From NCBI GenBank assembly GCA_022559985.1, contig JAFJTR010000019.1, positions 248,001-312,000 on the forward strand: a DNA stretch of 64,000 nt, read 5' to 3'. This DNA comes from Parastagonospora avenae f. sp. tritici 18332-5. Lineage: Eukaryota > Ascomycota > Dothideomycetes > Pleosporales > Phaeosphaeriaceae. The notes beneath the pieces were generated by a model. The model worked only from the letters and a program-made list of their open reading frames with translations. It did not search any database and had not been told where the DNA came from. Both the position numbers and the translations under genes were made by a program. Shown here in pieces: positions 54,704-64,000 of the stretch; position 1 is the stretch's first letter, and the number at the start of each line of letters is the position of its first letter.

Positions 54704-56371
54704 AACGATGATACCCTGTCGGTGCCTAATCCGCACAAACTGTATTCAGTAGACGAGATCTTCCCGCTGCATATCTTCCGCGGGTGCTATACACGCTGAG
54801 AAGTCGTAGGTAGTCAGCTACGAGGTTGCACGAATGCGAACGCACACCGGCTTTCCCATAGAGCTGCTTCGTGTGTTGACGGCTCGCGACTCGGCTTGCG
54901 CAATATTGCACATGAGAGAATCGGGTCAGCGTGTCGCTACCAATAGTGCTTTCGACATTGTCGTCGTTGTAGCAAATAGATGATGCGAGTCGTCGACTTA
55001 CTCGCCTTGAACACAAATGTTTCACTAAACTTCCGCTCAGCGCCACTCCCTTACTTCTGACCACCCCGTCATCTTATCCGAATTGAGCAGACTCGCCCTT
55101 CGCGACAAGCTCTCTATTTCTTGCAAGGAGACTGATCTGTCCATCATAGACACTCACATCAGCTTCCTCTTGCGTCCATGTTACCGAGCACATGGCGAAC
55201 TGTCAGGCGTGGCAGCCAGCGCGCCGGCAGATCGACCGCGAGTCTGATCGGGTGTGCCGAACACGACTCAGCCGGACACGGGCTTGTCACCCACACCACA
55301 GCACCGCGAAAAGATGCCCACCATGCCGTCATGTCGTGTCCGCCTCGCCTCGCCTCGCGTCTTCTTGCTCGGTTTCGAAACAATATTTTAGGCAAGGCAG
55401 CAAACTCAAAAGATTGCCCTGACCACGCCCGTAGGCTGCGCTGAATCATGTGCTGGGAAAAGCAGCCGTTCATGCACGCGCGGCTGCACAGTGCAAGGTA
55501 CGCAAGCCCCCCCATCGCCCAAAATCTTCTTTGAGTCCAGAACGAGTCCGGGCTGCAAGCGACGCCTCAACGCAAATCATGGCGACGCCGTTCGCGCAAT
55601 GACGGCGATCGGAAGCTTATCCACAGTGGAGGGGAGCTGGTGATGGTGACGACATGGCTTGGATGAAAACCTCAGACAGCGCTTCTAGTCGCCGTTGTCC
55701 TGCGCTGTCAGTCAGTCAGTGTCGATGCCAGTGTTTGCAGCGTGCGGTCCCGCAGCGACGGCGAGGGATCCGCTGGGCAACCTTTGGGTGTTTGAAACAG
55801 CGCACCGAGGTTGCTGGGCGGCACAAAGCAAACATCCCCAGTCGAAATCTGCGACGTGTTGGCGCCGAAGTCTGTCCCATGCGTCTCTCCCCGATTCGCC
55901 CAAGTGGGAAAACGCATCATGGGCTATTCCCAGCACGGATGTTTCGACGCCGCTAAATATATGGCCCGTCCAAACAACGTGCTGTGGTTCGCTCGCGGCG
56001 TACGGTGCCTGGACGGCCCCTGGTCGCGCCTTCCAATCTGTGAGAGACAGGTCAACACGGCATGTCCTAGTCTACCGTACCAGGGGTGCTGGTTTTTCCT
56101 CCCGCAGCGCTGCCCTCTTCATTAGGCTCGCTCCCTTCCTCTGGATTACGCGCCCGTTCGCTTTACCGCAGCATTCACACTCCCTCCTTGATCGCGACCT
56201 GGCTGTTTGCACTCCTTACGAACAGCAGGCCTTCCACTCTCTTTGAAAGACGATCCTTATTCACCTTCAATTCACAACCTCTTTTTTTACCCATTTCACA
56301 CTTGCTGCTAGCTCAGCGAGACCAAGAACGACAACACCACCAAGCAAACAACAAAAAATCAACCGACCACC
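54704..56371. other. Gene-free spacer, 1.7 kb
   Basis: Between the PWP1 stop and the long leader of the next gene. No supported gene. From 56064 onward there is no ATG in any frame on the forward strand until 56761, suggesting a transcribed leader. The rest shows small frames only. Confidence 0.5.
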
Positions 56372-56458
56372 TCGGACCTGTCCTGCGACTGCATCGGCCT
56401 GGACCGGAACCACAAGCCCATCTTCTGCGACTTCCGGTATCACAAGTGCAACCCCGAA
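56372..56458 (+). other. GC3-biased open stretch within AUG-less leader
   Basis: Twenty-nine codons from TCG at 56372 to GAA at 56458 use C or G in the third position almost without exception and read DLSCDCIGLDRNHKPIFCDF then RYHKCNPE, with four clustered Cys. The frame is open from about 56312 to 56752 but has no ATG. A GTAAGA donor follows directly. It may be chance, a cryptic exon or a non-AUG-started peptide. Confidence 0.3.
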
Positions 56459-56760
56459 GTAAGACTGTGTGCCACTACCAAGTGCACGCTTATCCGACGC
56501 AACCTTGCGAAGCACAGCGTGATCCATCTTCACATCCTTTCTATCGCAGTGCGACAAGAGACTCGAGGACCTTTGTTGCATCATTCCCTTGTGGACCTTT
56601 CAGACCTCGTGCCTACACCAGAGCAATTTATCCCAGGCATACCCCGCAATCTTGCAGCTCGGTCATCGAAGCAGCCAACTGCCATCGCTCTTTGTATTAC
56701 CGGCCCGGACTTGGACCCTCTCTGCAATATCCTAAATTCCTTTCTGAATTAACCATCAAA

Positions 56761-57594
56761 ATGTCTCTCGCTCGCGCTCTCACTAGGCGCATCCAGCGCA
56801 CTGAAGTGCCGTCTTCGCCACCACCAGCCCGGAGCCAGAGCGTCAAGAACCCCGCCATGATTGATCGTTCAAAGATATCGCTGCCTGTGGCTTTGGTATC
56901 GACCACCAACATGCTCAGCTACAATGCTCCGGACATTGCAGGTTCAAACATGAGGAAGATCTCTACATCGACTGCCTCTACCCACTCTTCGGCGGACGAC
57001 TCGGACCACAGCGTATCGACTGGACGATCTCGTGCTTCTACCGTTGGATCCCGCGACACAACGCTTACCGATGCCTCTTCCGTGGAGTCATCACCCACCT
57101 CACCGGCACCAAACCATCTCTCTGGCTACTTCCCTCCGGGCAAGCAACTGCGAAAGTCCGCATCAACCAACAGTCTCTCCAAAGTGCAGGAAGAGATCGT
57201 AGAGCCTATCCCAGCCATCCCAATGAGAGCCGTTTCTCACAGCAAGCGCGCGCACGAGCGCCTAGCAGCAAAGAGATCCCTCAACAACATCAGCTCTCGC
57301 GGCAGCCAAGGATCACTACGAAACTCACGAGAGCAGCGCTCTTCTGTCGACATGTTCAGCGCTACCATCGCAGAGGAGGCCCACCCCTTCGGTCGCGAAC
57401 TGGAGCAGCTCAACGAGATCGTCGAGGAGTTCGGAGGTGTCATTCGTGACGCCGAAGCCGAGGCGGATATGTCCGTAATGCGCGCGAAGAACTTAGCCGC
57501 GTACTGCGCTGCCGAGTACCTTTCAGAAATCCGGCCGCTCTTCAACAACCGCTTTGGTCTCGCACAGCAAGCACCACCCATGGCTTGGATATAG
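56761..57594 (+). CDS. Conserved fungal protein of unknown function
   Basis: Single frame; 277 aa from the ATG at 56761 (ACCATCAAAATGTC context, MSLARALTRRIQR). The frame is open another 225 codons upstream but has no ATG there, so I take that as leader. The middle is Ser/Thr-rich and disordered. Short conserved-looking blocks are LPVALVSTTNMLSYNAPDI near residue 40, NHLSGYFPPGKQ near 120, and a helical C-terminus FGRELEQLNEIVEEFGGVI ending AAEYLSEIRPLFNNRFG. This plan (N-terminal STTNMLxYNAPDI and a C-terminal helix) recurs in ascomycete proteins without a known function. Probably a regulatory or adaptor protein; that is inference. Confidence 0.78.
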   Translation: MSLARALTRRIQRTEVPSSPPPARSQSVKNPAMIDRSKISLPVALVSTTNMLSYNAPDIAGSNMRKISTSTASTHSSADDSDHSVSTGRSRASTVGSRDTTLTDASSVESSPTSPAPNHLSGYFPPGKQLRKSASTNSLSKVQEEIVEPIPAIPMRAVSHSKRAHERLAAKRSLNNISSRGSQGSLRNSREQRSSVDMFSATIAEEAHPFGRELEQLNEIVEEFGGVIRDAEAEADMSVMRAKNLAAYCAAEYLSEIRPLFNNRFGLAQQAPPMAWI

Positions 57595-58452
57595 TTCCAC
57601 TTGCTGAACTTTCGCGCTCATCTACACTCACGGTCTCCTTGATTTTACTCGATACCATAGACGATGGTCTACACTCCTAACTTCATTGTATATATTAACG
57701 GCATCCCGTTCCATTCTGTCTTTTCCACTAATGTTATTCCTTATTTTGTCTGCTGAAGCTGGTTAACGGAACGAAAATCACGGCGTTCCGGAGGCCCCTC
57801 ATTAGGCTTGGGGGTACATGATACCCCGTTCTTTCACTTACGATCGATTTCCTGTCCCGGTGGTGTGTTGGAAATGTTGGCTAGGTTACCAGTCGGGGGC
57901 GAGGCCCAGAAGCTTGTGTTTTGGATATGTGGGTTAAAGGATGTCTGTACTACATTGTCTTGACCACATCTACATATTGTCAAATCTATGGTCCACACTT
58001 CAAACTCTGGGCAACATTACTTGTTGATTCAACATTGCCTCGGTGATTATCGCTGCCTCAGGACGCGCAAAGATGACGCCTTGGTTTTTCATGCAATAAC
58101 CTTACTAACTTGACATATCTTATTCACCCATCCACTATCGACACCACGCGGACATGGAGAATGCGGAAGGTGCCACCCCACACCTCTTCCACCTGCCGTC
58201 GCCCAATATCAGGGACGGCATGTGAACGCAATAGTCCACTTTATGCGTTACGCGTCGCTGCGCATCCGTTTCGAGCAGGTCTGTCCGCCTGATGCAGCCG
58301 CAGCGGACCCCCGGCCACGATCTCCATTAGCGCCATCGGCGCGGAGAAACAGCTCGGCTGCACCTGCAACTCTCGCGCCAAACTTTTGATAGACAGCGAG
58401 GAAGCTGGACGACGACGACGAATTGAGCTGACGGCGCCTCAACCACACGAAA
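57595..58452. other. Intergenic spacer, 858 bp
   Basis: T-rich 3' UTR-like sequence at the left (57600-58100) and the mL54 promoter at the right. No gene or RNA seen. Confidence 0.5.
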
Positions 58453-59192
58453 ATGATTTGTCGCAACTGTCTGCGCGCCGCCTCAAAGGCTCGCATACCA
58501 AATAAGCGTTTCTTAAGCACTTCATCCCGCTTCAACGCCGCCCCCATCTCCGCAGCGCAATCCGCACCACCACGGCCTGCATCCTCGCCCACAAGCCCCC
58601 CCGCAGCAACATCCACCTCCGCCGCACAACCCTTCAGCGCGCCGCTCACGCCCAAGGCTGTCGCTCCCGAGAAGAAGAAACCCACGCCCTTGGTCAAGAG
58701 CAGCGTCGCAGCCGGCACGCCTCTCAAGGGCCTGAACTTTGAGAAAAATAAGCAGGATCCTGTGGCGCTGCCGGATGACGAGTATCCCGAGTGGTTGTGG
58801 GGGATATTAGCAAGGCAGGAGGAGAGTAAGGAGGGGGTGGGGATGGGGGATTTATTCTGTACGTTGAGATTCACCTGCCCAGCACGTCGTCTTTTTCTCA
58901 CCGGTGTACAACTTGTTAATCATGGTGTGTCGTGCTGACGTATTGGATAGCGAAGAGTAAGAAACAGCGCCGTGTGGCTGCTAAGCGCTTGCGCAAGGAA
59001 CAGGCCATGAACCCGGAGATGCTGGTGCCCAAGGTGCCGGTTTACGAACAGACGGTGGATTTACCCGCGGGCGATGGCAGTTTGGGGGGCGCGGTGGATG
59101 CGGCGAGGGCGCGAGGGGAATTGACGAAGGCGATGAGGGATAAGCGGCGCGCGGAGATTAAGGAGAAGAATTTCTTGAAGGCGATGGGATAG
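58453..59192 (+). CDS. MRPL37: Mitochondrial large ribosomal subunit protein mL54
   Basis: Two exons, 58453-58858 and 58951-59192, giving 215 aa; the 92-base intron is GTACGT..GATAG. The start MICRNCLRAASKARIPNKR is a mitochondrial presequence, followed by an Ala/Pro/Ser-rich linker to about residue 75. The conserved part is LKGLNFEKNKQDPVALPDDE, then YPEWLWGIL, and KSKKQRRVAAKRLRKEQAM across the intron, the signature of mL54 (yeast Mrpl37). DEYPxWLW is the family's key motif. The extra C-terminal 65 residues (YEQTVDLPAGDGSLG, KRRAEIKEKNFLKAMG) are typical of filamentous fungi. It converges on UTP12. Confidence 0.92.
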
Positions 59193-59385
59193 ATTGAGAA
59201 TGGGGATGTATATATGTATATGTATGATGAGGGAGGAATGTATCATATCATGACTGAAACTCAAAGGTGAACGAGGACAAAAAAACGACTGATTCCAAGT
59301 GTAAAACTTCGTACACTTCAACTAAACGTAACCTAAGCTTTTCCCACTATGTCCACTCCAACGAAACGCCTGTCCCATCTCCACG

Positions 59386-62310
59386 CTACGCAACATCCAC
59401 AAACCCCCTCTTTCGCCTCTCCCTCCCCTCCTCCCTCTCCACATCCTCCAACCGCACAACCCTCTTCTCATCCACCCTCTCCCCCACAAACCTTACCGCC
59501 GCAACATTAAACCCAATCAAATCCTTATTCCCCATCAACGTGGCCCTCAAATCCGCACGCATGTGCTCCAACACGCTCTTCAATTCGCGACTCGACACAA
59601 TCTGCTTCTGATGCGTCTTCAGCATGAAGAAGAGGACACGACATGTGAGCGTCACGTTCCACTGCTTGCGCACCCAGATAGCCAAGAACGTGAATAAGGC
59701 TGGGAGGCTGGAGAAGGGCAGGACAAGTAAAGCGTCGTGAAGCTGCGCAGCGGGGATTTTGGAGAGTGTGTTGAGGACATGGCGCTCGGCGGAGATGTTG
59801 CCTAGAGCCATGAAGAGCGGGTTGCGCTGGGGCGGCGCGATGTTCGGGTTACTTTTACGCTGGATCTCCCACTCACGCATGGTGTCGAGGTCGACAAGAC
59901 CCAGGTCCAGGGCTTCTTGGATGCGCTCGCCGGCGGTGAGGGTGGCGGTTGTTTGCTTGGAGGGATCGACGGCTTCTGAGCGCTCACCCGTGGTATTCTC
60001 CTCGTTTTCAAGAGAGGTAGCGAGAGTGTTTTCGTAGAGTTCTTCGAGTTCGCGCTCGCGCTCTTCTTCGAGAAAAATCGGCTCGTCCGACTTACTCCAA
60101 ATGCGAATGCTCTTGTCATGGCTAGCAGTGACGACAAAATCCCCCGTGCGCGCGACCGTCATGGCCCAGATTTCGCCGTGGTGGCCTTTGAAGCGCTGGA
60201 TTTGCTCGAATTTGTCGGCGTCCCAGGACTTGACTGTTTTGTCTTTGCTGGCGCTGAAGAAGATATGCTTCTCGTCGCCATCGACGGGGTGCGGGATGAA
60301 GGCGATTTGCATGATGCTGTCTTGGTGGCCGAAGAGGGCTTTGTGGCAGTCGCCGAAGTCGAGGCCCCAGATGCGGACGTTCTTGTCGGCGGAACAGGTG
60401 GCGATGAGTTTGCTATCGCTTGATATTGACATGTTGAGGACAGGCAGTTTGTGGCCGTAGAGGTTGAGGAAGAGCTTGAGTGAGTCAACGAAGAAGACTT
60501 TGACTGTGTTGTCTAGGGTTGCGACGGCGAGGAGTCTTGAGTCAGGTGAGAATTGAACGCTCAACACATCGTCGTTGACCTTCAAGATGCGCGACTGGAC
60601 AAGCTTGAGACGAGGCATCGTGCGCTTGGTTCCGGGTATCTCCTCTTGAACAATCTCAAAGTTCCAGAACTTCACTGACTTGTCTGCACTTCCTGTGATG
60701 AGCGACTTGCCGTCAGGGTGGACTTGCATGGCCCACACAGCTCCTTCGTGCGCCTGGCTCTTGTCGAGTTGTGAAGATGCTGCAATGTCATACAGCTCAA
60801 TGTCGCCGTCTTTCGTTCCTACGACGACAATCTTGTCACCAGGTAGGAACGCGCAACAGAGCGCATATCCGCACTCCAAAGTACGCAGGCAATTTTGTGT
60901 CCGTACGTTCCAGATCTTGAGACTTCCGCTTGATGCTGAAGCTAGCATACGATCGTCTGAACTCAGGGCAAGTGCGCGAACATCGTTCCTGTGACCGGCG
61001 AGCTCCACAGATAGTGTGCGGTTGTAATCCGGTGCCTCTTCCGTCTTCGTCTTGCCCTTCTGTGGTATTTCATATATGTCGATGAGATTGTTGTTGGTGC
61101 CAACCAGTAATTGCAGTTTCTTGCTCTTCCTGGTGTGCATCCACGACACTGATCGGACCTTGCCAGCAGTCCGAACCGTCACGTACGGTACTATGACTTC
61201 GCTGATCTCAGCATCTGCGATGTTGATTTTGTCGTCGGCTTCCTCGATCTCCTGCACCTCGCCATTTGTTTGGCCCTTCGCCTTCTCCCGCTTCCTTCTC
61301 CTCTTCCGGGCCAGGCTTTTCCTCACTTCCTCTTCGCTTCGTATCCGCCAGATCTCGACGGCTTTTTCTGATCCGTGGACTGCGATATAGTCTGATCTTG
61401 CGTAGAATGCGATGCCTTGTGTCCGGTCCTTTCCTTGGCGGTACAGAATACCTCTTGTGGTGAGATACTGCTTTTCTGAAGCCTCACCCACAGCCAATGC
61501 AGCTTGTCTGAGGCCTTGCAGGTCAATTGCCCAGACTTTGAGTTCGCCGTCGTTTCCTGCCGTCATGCACCCGCTTCCATCGGGTGATACGCCTAATGCC
61601 CAGCATTCTCCGTTCGTCTGTGCGATGTGCGTCTCGATGCAGTGCTGGGAGTTTACATCCCATATCTTGATCAGAGCATCCTTGCTGGTGGAAAGTAAAA
61701 AGGCCTGGTCCGTATCCATCTCCGCGTCTTCCTCATCTCCTTGCGCTCCGCTAGCCGGGTGCAGGAAGTGCAGTCCGGTGATTTGACCCTTGTGTCCTCG
61801 CAGCTTGAAGAGACCAGTTTCCGAGACCAGATCCCAAATAACAATGTCCGTATCTTTTGAGCCGCTTGCTAGCCGCACTCCAGTCTTGTCGAATGCTAGA
61901 GTCGTGACGGCAGATTTGTGCCCATTGAAGCTTATTATCGCAGTCGATGTCCGCGCATCCCAAATGCGTATGCTTCCGTCGGCGTACCCCACTGCAAAGA
62001 CATCCGGATCCACTTCGCTCCGACATATAACAGTGACCTCGTCTGTACATGAAGCATCCCGCCACCGGCTCAAGAGTTCGCCCTTCTTTACATCCCAACA
62101 CAGAACTTCTTCGTTCGCGGCGGCGTATGCGCGTCCGGCGCCTGCAGGTCGATTCACTCCGGGCTGAGCCGCTCCTTCTGGGGTCCAGACTATGTTCGAA
62201 GTGGCAGTCGCGACCACTCCGAAGGAATCTGTCTGCTCATATTTGCTAAATTACATTAGCGACAGTTCTTCTCCACATCTCAGCGCAACTCACGTGTACG
62301 ATCTCACCAT
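59386..62310 (-). CDS. UTP12: U3 snoRNP protein Utp12 (Dip2/WDR3), small-subunit processome
   Basis: Two exons, 62310-62294 (MVRSYT) and 62245-59386, giving 958 aa; the 48-base intron is GTGAGT..TTTAG. Joined, the N-terminus reads VRSYTKYEQTDSFGVVATA, matching the family. Two tandem WD40 propellers fill residues 20-690: examples are GYADGSIRIWDARTS, GSKDTDIVIWDLVSE, STSKDALIKIWDVNS, ATLDNTVKVFFVDSLK, CSADKNVRIWGLDFG and TASHDKSIRIWSKSD. The Utp12 domain at the C-terminus (from LNTLSKIPAAQLHDALLVLP) mediates binding within the UTP-B complex. It acts in the nucleolus on 18S pre-rRNA. The WD repeats are complete. Divergent from ARC35 across 296 bases. Confidence 0.95.
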
Positions 62311-62606
62311 TGTTGCGCCGCTGTTCGCAGTGATGGGATTCTAAAGGCGAAGATGAGGAGAAAATTGAAGGTGCTCAGCGCAGTATATACAGGCGCATAT
62401 TCGTGACAATCCAAGTCTTGGTGGTTTGCGACACGGCGACGTCGAAGCTCTGAACTTTTCGCGAACTTTTTGGCAGGCATAATTGCGCTACTGCTGCAGG
62501 CGGACCCACCACATCAGACATCACTCCCGAGCCTCCGCAACGCCCAAGCAGGCCACAGCTCCCCGCCATACCGAGCACCCCAACACACTGAAGCTATACG
62601 GCCACC
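62311..62606. promoter_or_regulatory. Bidirectional promoter, UTP12 / ARC35
   Basis: 296 bases. AGATGAGGAGAAAATTGAAG at about 62349 loosely combines PAC-like (GATGAG) and RRPE-like (AAAATT) words known upstream of yeast ribosome-biogenesis genes. The match is weak and could be chance. Confidence 0.35.
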
Positions 62607-63759
62607 ATGCTTCTCCTCGACTACCAGAACGTCCTCATCGAGTCCCTCCTCAGGGATCGCGTCAACGGGTGCGAACTACCCCGCAAATTCGGTCCAATGT
62701 ATGGCTAATGGCGCACAGAGGAGCGGCAGCGAACATCGACCAGGTCGTCTCCGACTTCGATGGCGTCACATTCCACATCTCGACACCAGAGAGCAAGTCG
62801 AAAATACTAGTGTCGTTGCGCATCAAGTGCTACCAGGAATTGATGCAATATGGTGCCCAGTCAGTGCTCGAGCGCGAGTATGGGCCCTACATTGTAGAGC
62901 CGGAGTCAGGATACGACTTCTCGGTGCAGGTGGACTTGGAGAACCTTCCTGAGGATCAGGGTATGGTCAATCGTATCTCAAAGTACCGCAGGGTGCTAAT
63001 AGTCAAGCAGACGGCAAAGATGACCTGGTCCGACGCGTGTCCCTTCTCAAGCGCAATGCCATGGCTGCACCCTTTGAGCAGGCCTTTGACGAATTCCATC
63101 AGTTGCAAGAGGAAGCCTCCAAGTACACTTCAGAGGCGGCGCCGCAGGGTATTGCCGAGGGTGGTGAGACGCGAGCAATTCACTACCGAGAGGAGGAAGC
63201 TATATACGTAAAGGCCAGCCACGATCGAGTCACAGTCATCTTTTCCACCGTCTTCCGAGAAGAGACCGACAGGATATTCGGCAAGGTGTTTTTGCAGGAG
63301 TTTGTTGATGCCAGACGGAGAGCTATTCAGAACGCACCACAAGTGTTGTTCAGGAATGAACCACCACTCGAACTGCAGGGATTCCCGGGCATCAGTAACT
63401 CGACCTCTGGAGAGATCGGCTACATCACTTTTGGTAAGACAAATCGCAAGCCGAATTGTCCCAGAGCTAACATCAGCAGTCCTTTTCCCTCGCCATTTGA
63501 CAAAGCAGAGACGAGACGAAGTCATCTCGCACATTCAGACCTTCCGTGACTACTTCCATTACCACATTAAGGCGTCCAAGGCGTTTATCCACTCTAGGAT
63601 GCGCAAGCGGACGGCTGACTTCCTCCAAGGTATGCACCAACATGTTCTAACAAGCTAAAGCATATGCTGACGTCTGCAGTCCTCCGTAGAGCAAGACCCG
63701 AGGCTGAGGAGAAGGAGCGCAAGACTGCCAGTGGCCGAACATTCAGAGTACAAGCATAA
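62607..63759 (+). CDS. ARC35: ARP2/3 complex 34 kDa subunit (ARPC2)
   Basis: Five exons: 62607-62668, 62719-62960, 63011-63433, 63480-63629, 63680-63759, giving 318 aa; the four introns are 46-50 bases. The start MLLLDYQNVLIESLLRDR is the family N-terminus. SDFDGVTFHISTPESKSKI, YGPYIVEPESGYDFSVQVDL, KRNAMAAPFEQAFDEF, HDRVTVIFSTVFREETDR and IFGKVFLQEFVDARR follow in order, then the actin-binding C-terminal helix RDYFHYHIKASKAFIHSRM and the ending ERKTASGRTFRVQA. It forms, with ARPC4, the core that docks on the mother actin filament during branch nucleation at endocytic patches. Length is normal. Confidence 0.96.
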
Positions 63760-64000
63760 ACAAAACACCATGCAGTACAATTGGATCAAGCCGCGTTCGA
63801 GAAGACACACTTCTCTCGCTAGCCATATGCGTTGTGGTAGCGGATTTGACAGTGCCGGACGTGAAGTGAAAGTGATGATATAGAACTGGTGGGAGATGCT
63901 GGAGGTGCGAGAGGACGAAAGAATCACAAATTTTGATCAAAGCAAGCAAGTTTACCATATGCTATCATGTTCTTGCCCGAGCCGTGCTTTCACTTGACTT
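63760..64000. other. Right-edge flank
   Basis: ARC35 3' UTR and downstream sequence. Reverse frames of 70-90 codons here (63655-63958) have no ATG start in good context or family resemblance. Confidence 0.5.

Noticed and set aside
56086..56760. 225-codon in-frame upstream extension of the gene at 56761
   Set aside because: Contains no ATG; only a GTG could start it, and its composition is not protein-like. Treated as leader.

Overview
The window is nuclear DNA from a filamentous ascomycete fungus. The evidence is introns of 46-60 bases with GT..AG ends and CTAAC/CTGAC-type branch sites, GC-leaning codon use, and gene families limited to or typical of Pezizomycotina (Pal1 cell morphology protein, DUF2417, DUF726, a bilirubin-oxidase-like multicopper oxidase, a fungal GH17 wall enzyme). 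A dothideomycete is my best guess from protein flavour, but no marker here proves it.

Layout, left to right: a DDR48-type stress protein running off the left edge (-); complex I 49 kDa subunit (-) divergent from Pol I/III subunit RPC40 (+); a conserved protein of unknown function (-); ATP synthase gamma ATP3 (-) divergent from topoisomerase I (+); a gene-poor 2 kb; an NAD-dependent epimerase (+); a fungal LPAELR-type protein with a perfect 9-bp minisatellite (+) followed by its decayed tandem paralog (+); a secreted multicopper oxidase (-); a 3.8 kb gene-free stretch with a degenerate tandem repeat; RSC4 bromodomain protein (-); a Ca2+/calmodulin-dependent kinase (-); a small single-pass membrane protein with a puzzling 3' end (+); a DUF1294 protein (-); a GH17 cell-wall glucanase (-); a TetX-like FAD monooxygenase (-); USB1 (-) divergent from PAL1 (+); a possible mini membrane protein (-); a DUF2417 membrane protein (-) divergent from PPE1 (+); UTP23 (-) divergent from a DUF726 protein (+); PRP16 helicase (-) divergent from PWP1 (+); a conserved fungal protein with a long AUG-free leader (+); mitoribosomal mL54 (+); UTP12 (-) divergent from ARC35 (+).

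Most genes are housekeeping genes acting in separate pathways. Two themes recur. One is rRNA production and ribosome assembly (RPC40, UTP23, PWP1, UTP12, with TOP1 as a supporting enzyme). The other is mitochondrial energy and translation (49 kDa subunit, ATP3, mL54). Many neighbours are head-to-head pairs sharing promoters of 190-900 bases. I saw no tRNA, rRNA, CRISPR array or intact transposon. I found no convincing undescribed multi-gene system. The observations most worth following are the SKF minisatellite, the decayed paralog next to it, the two genes with coding-like sequence beyond an in-frame TAG, the RSC4 reading-frame break, and a GC3-biased open frame in an AUG-less leader.
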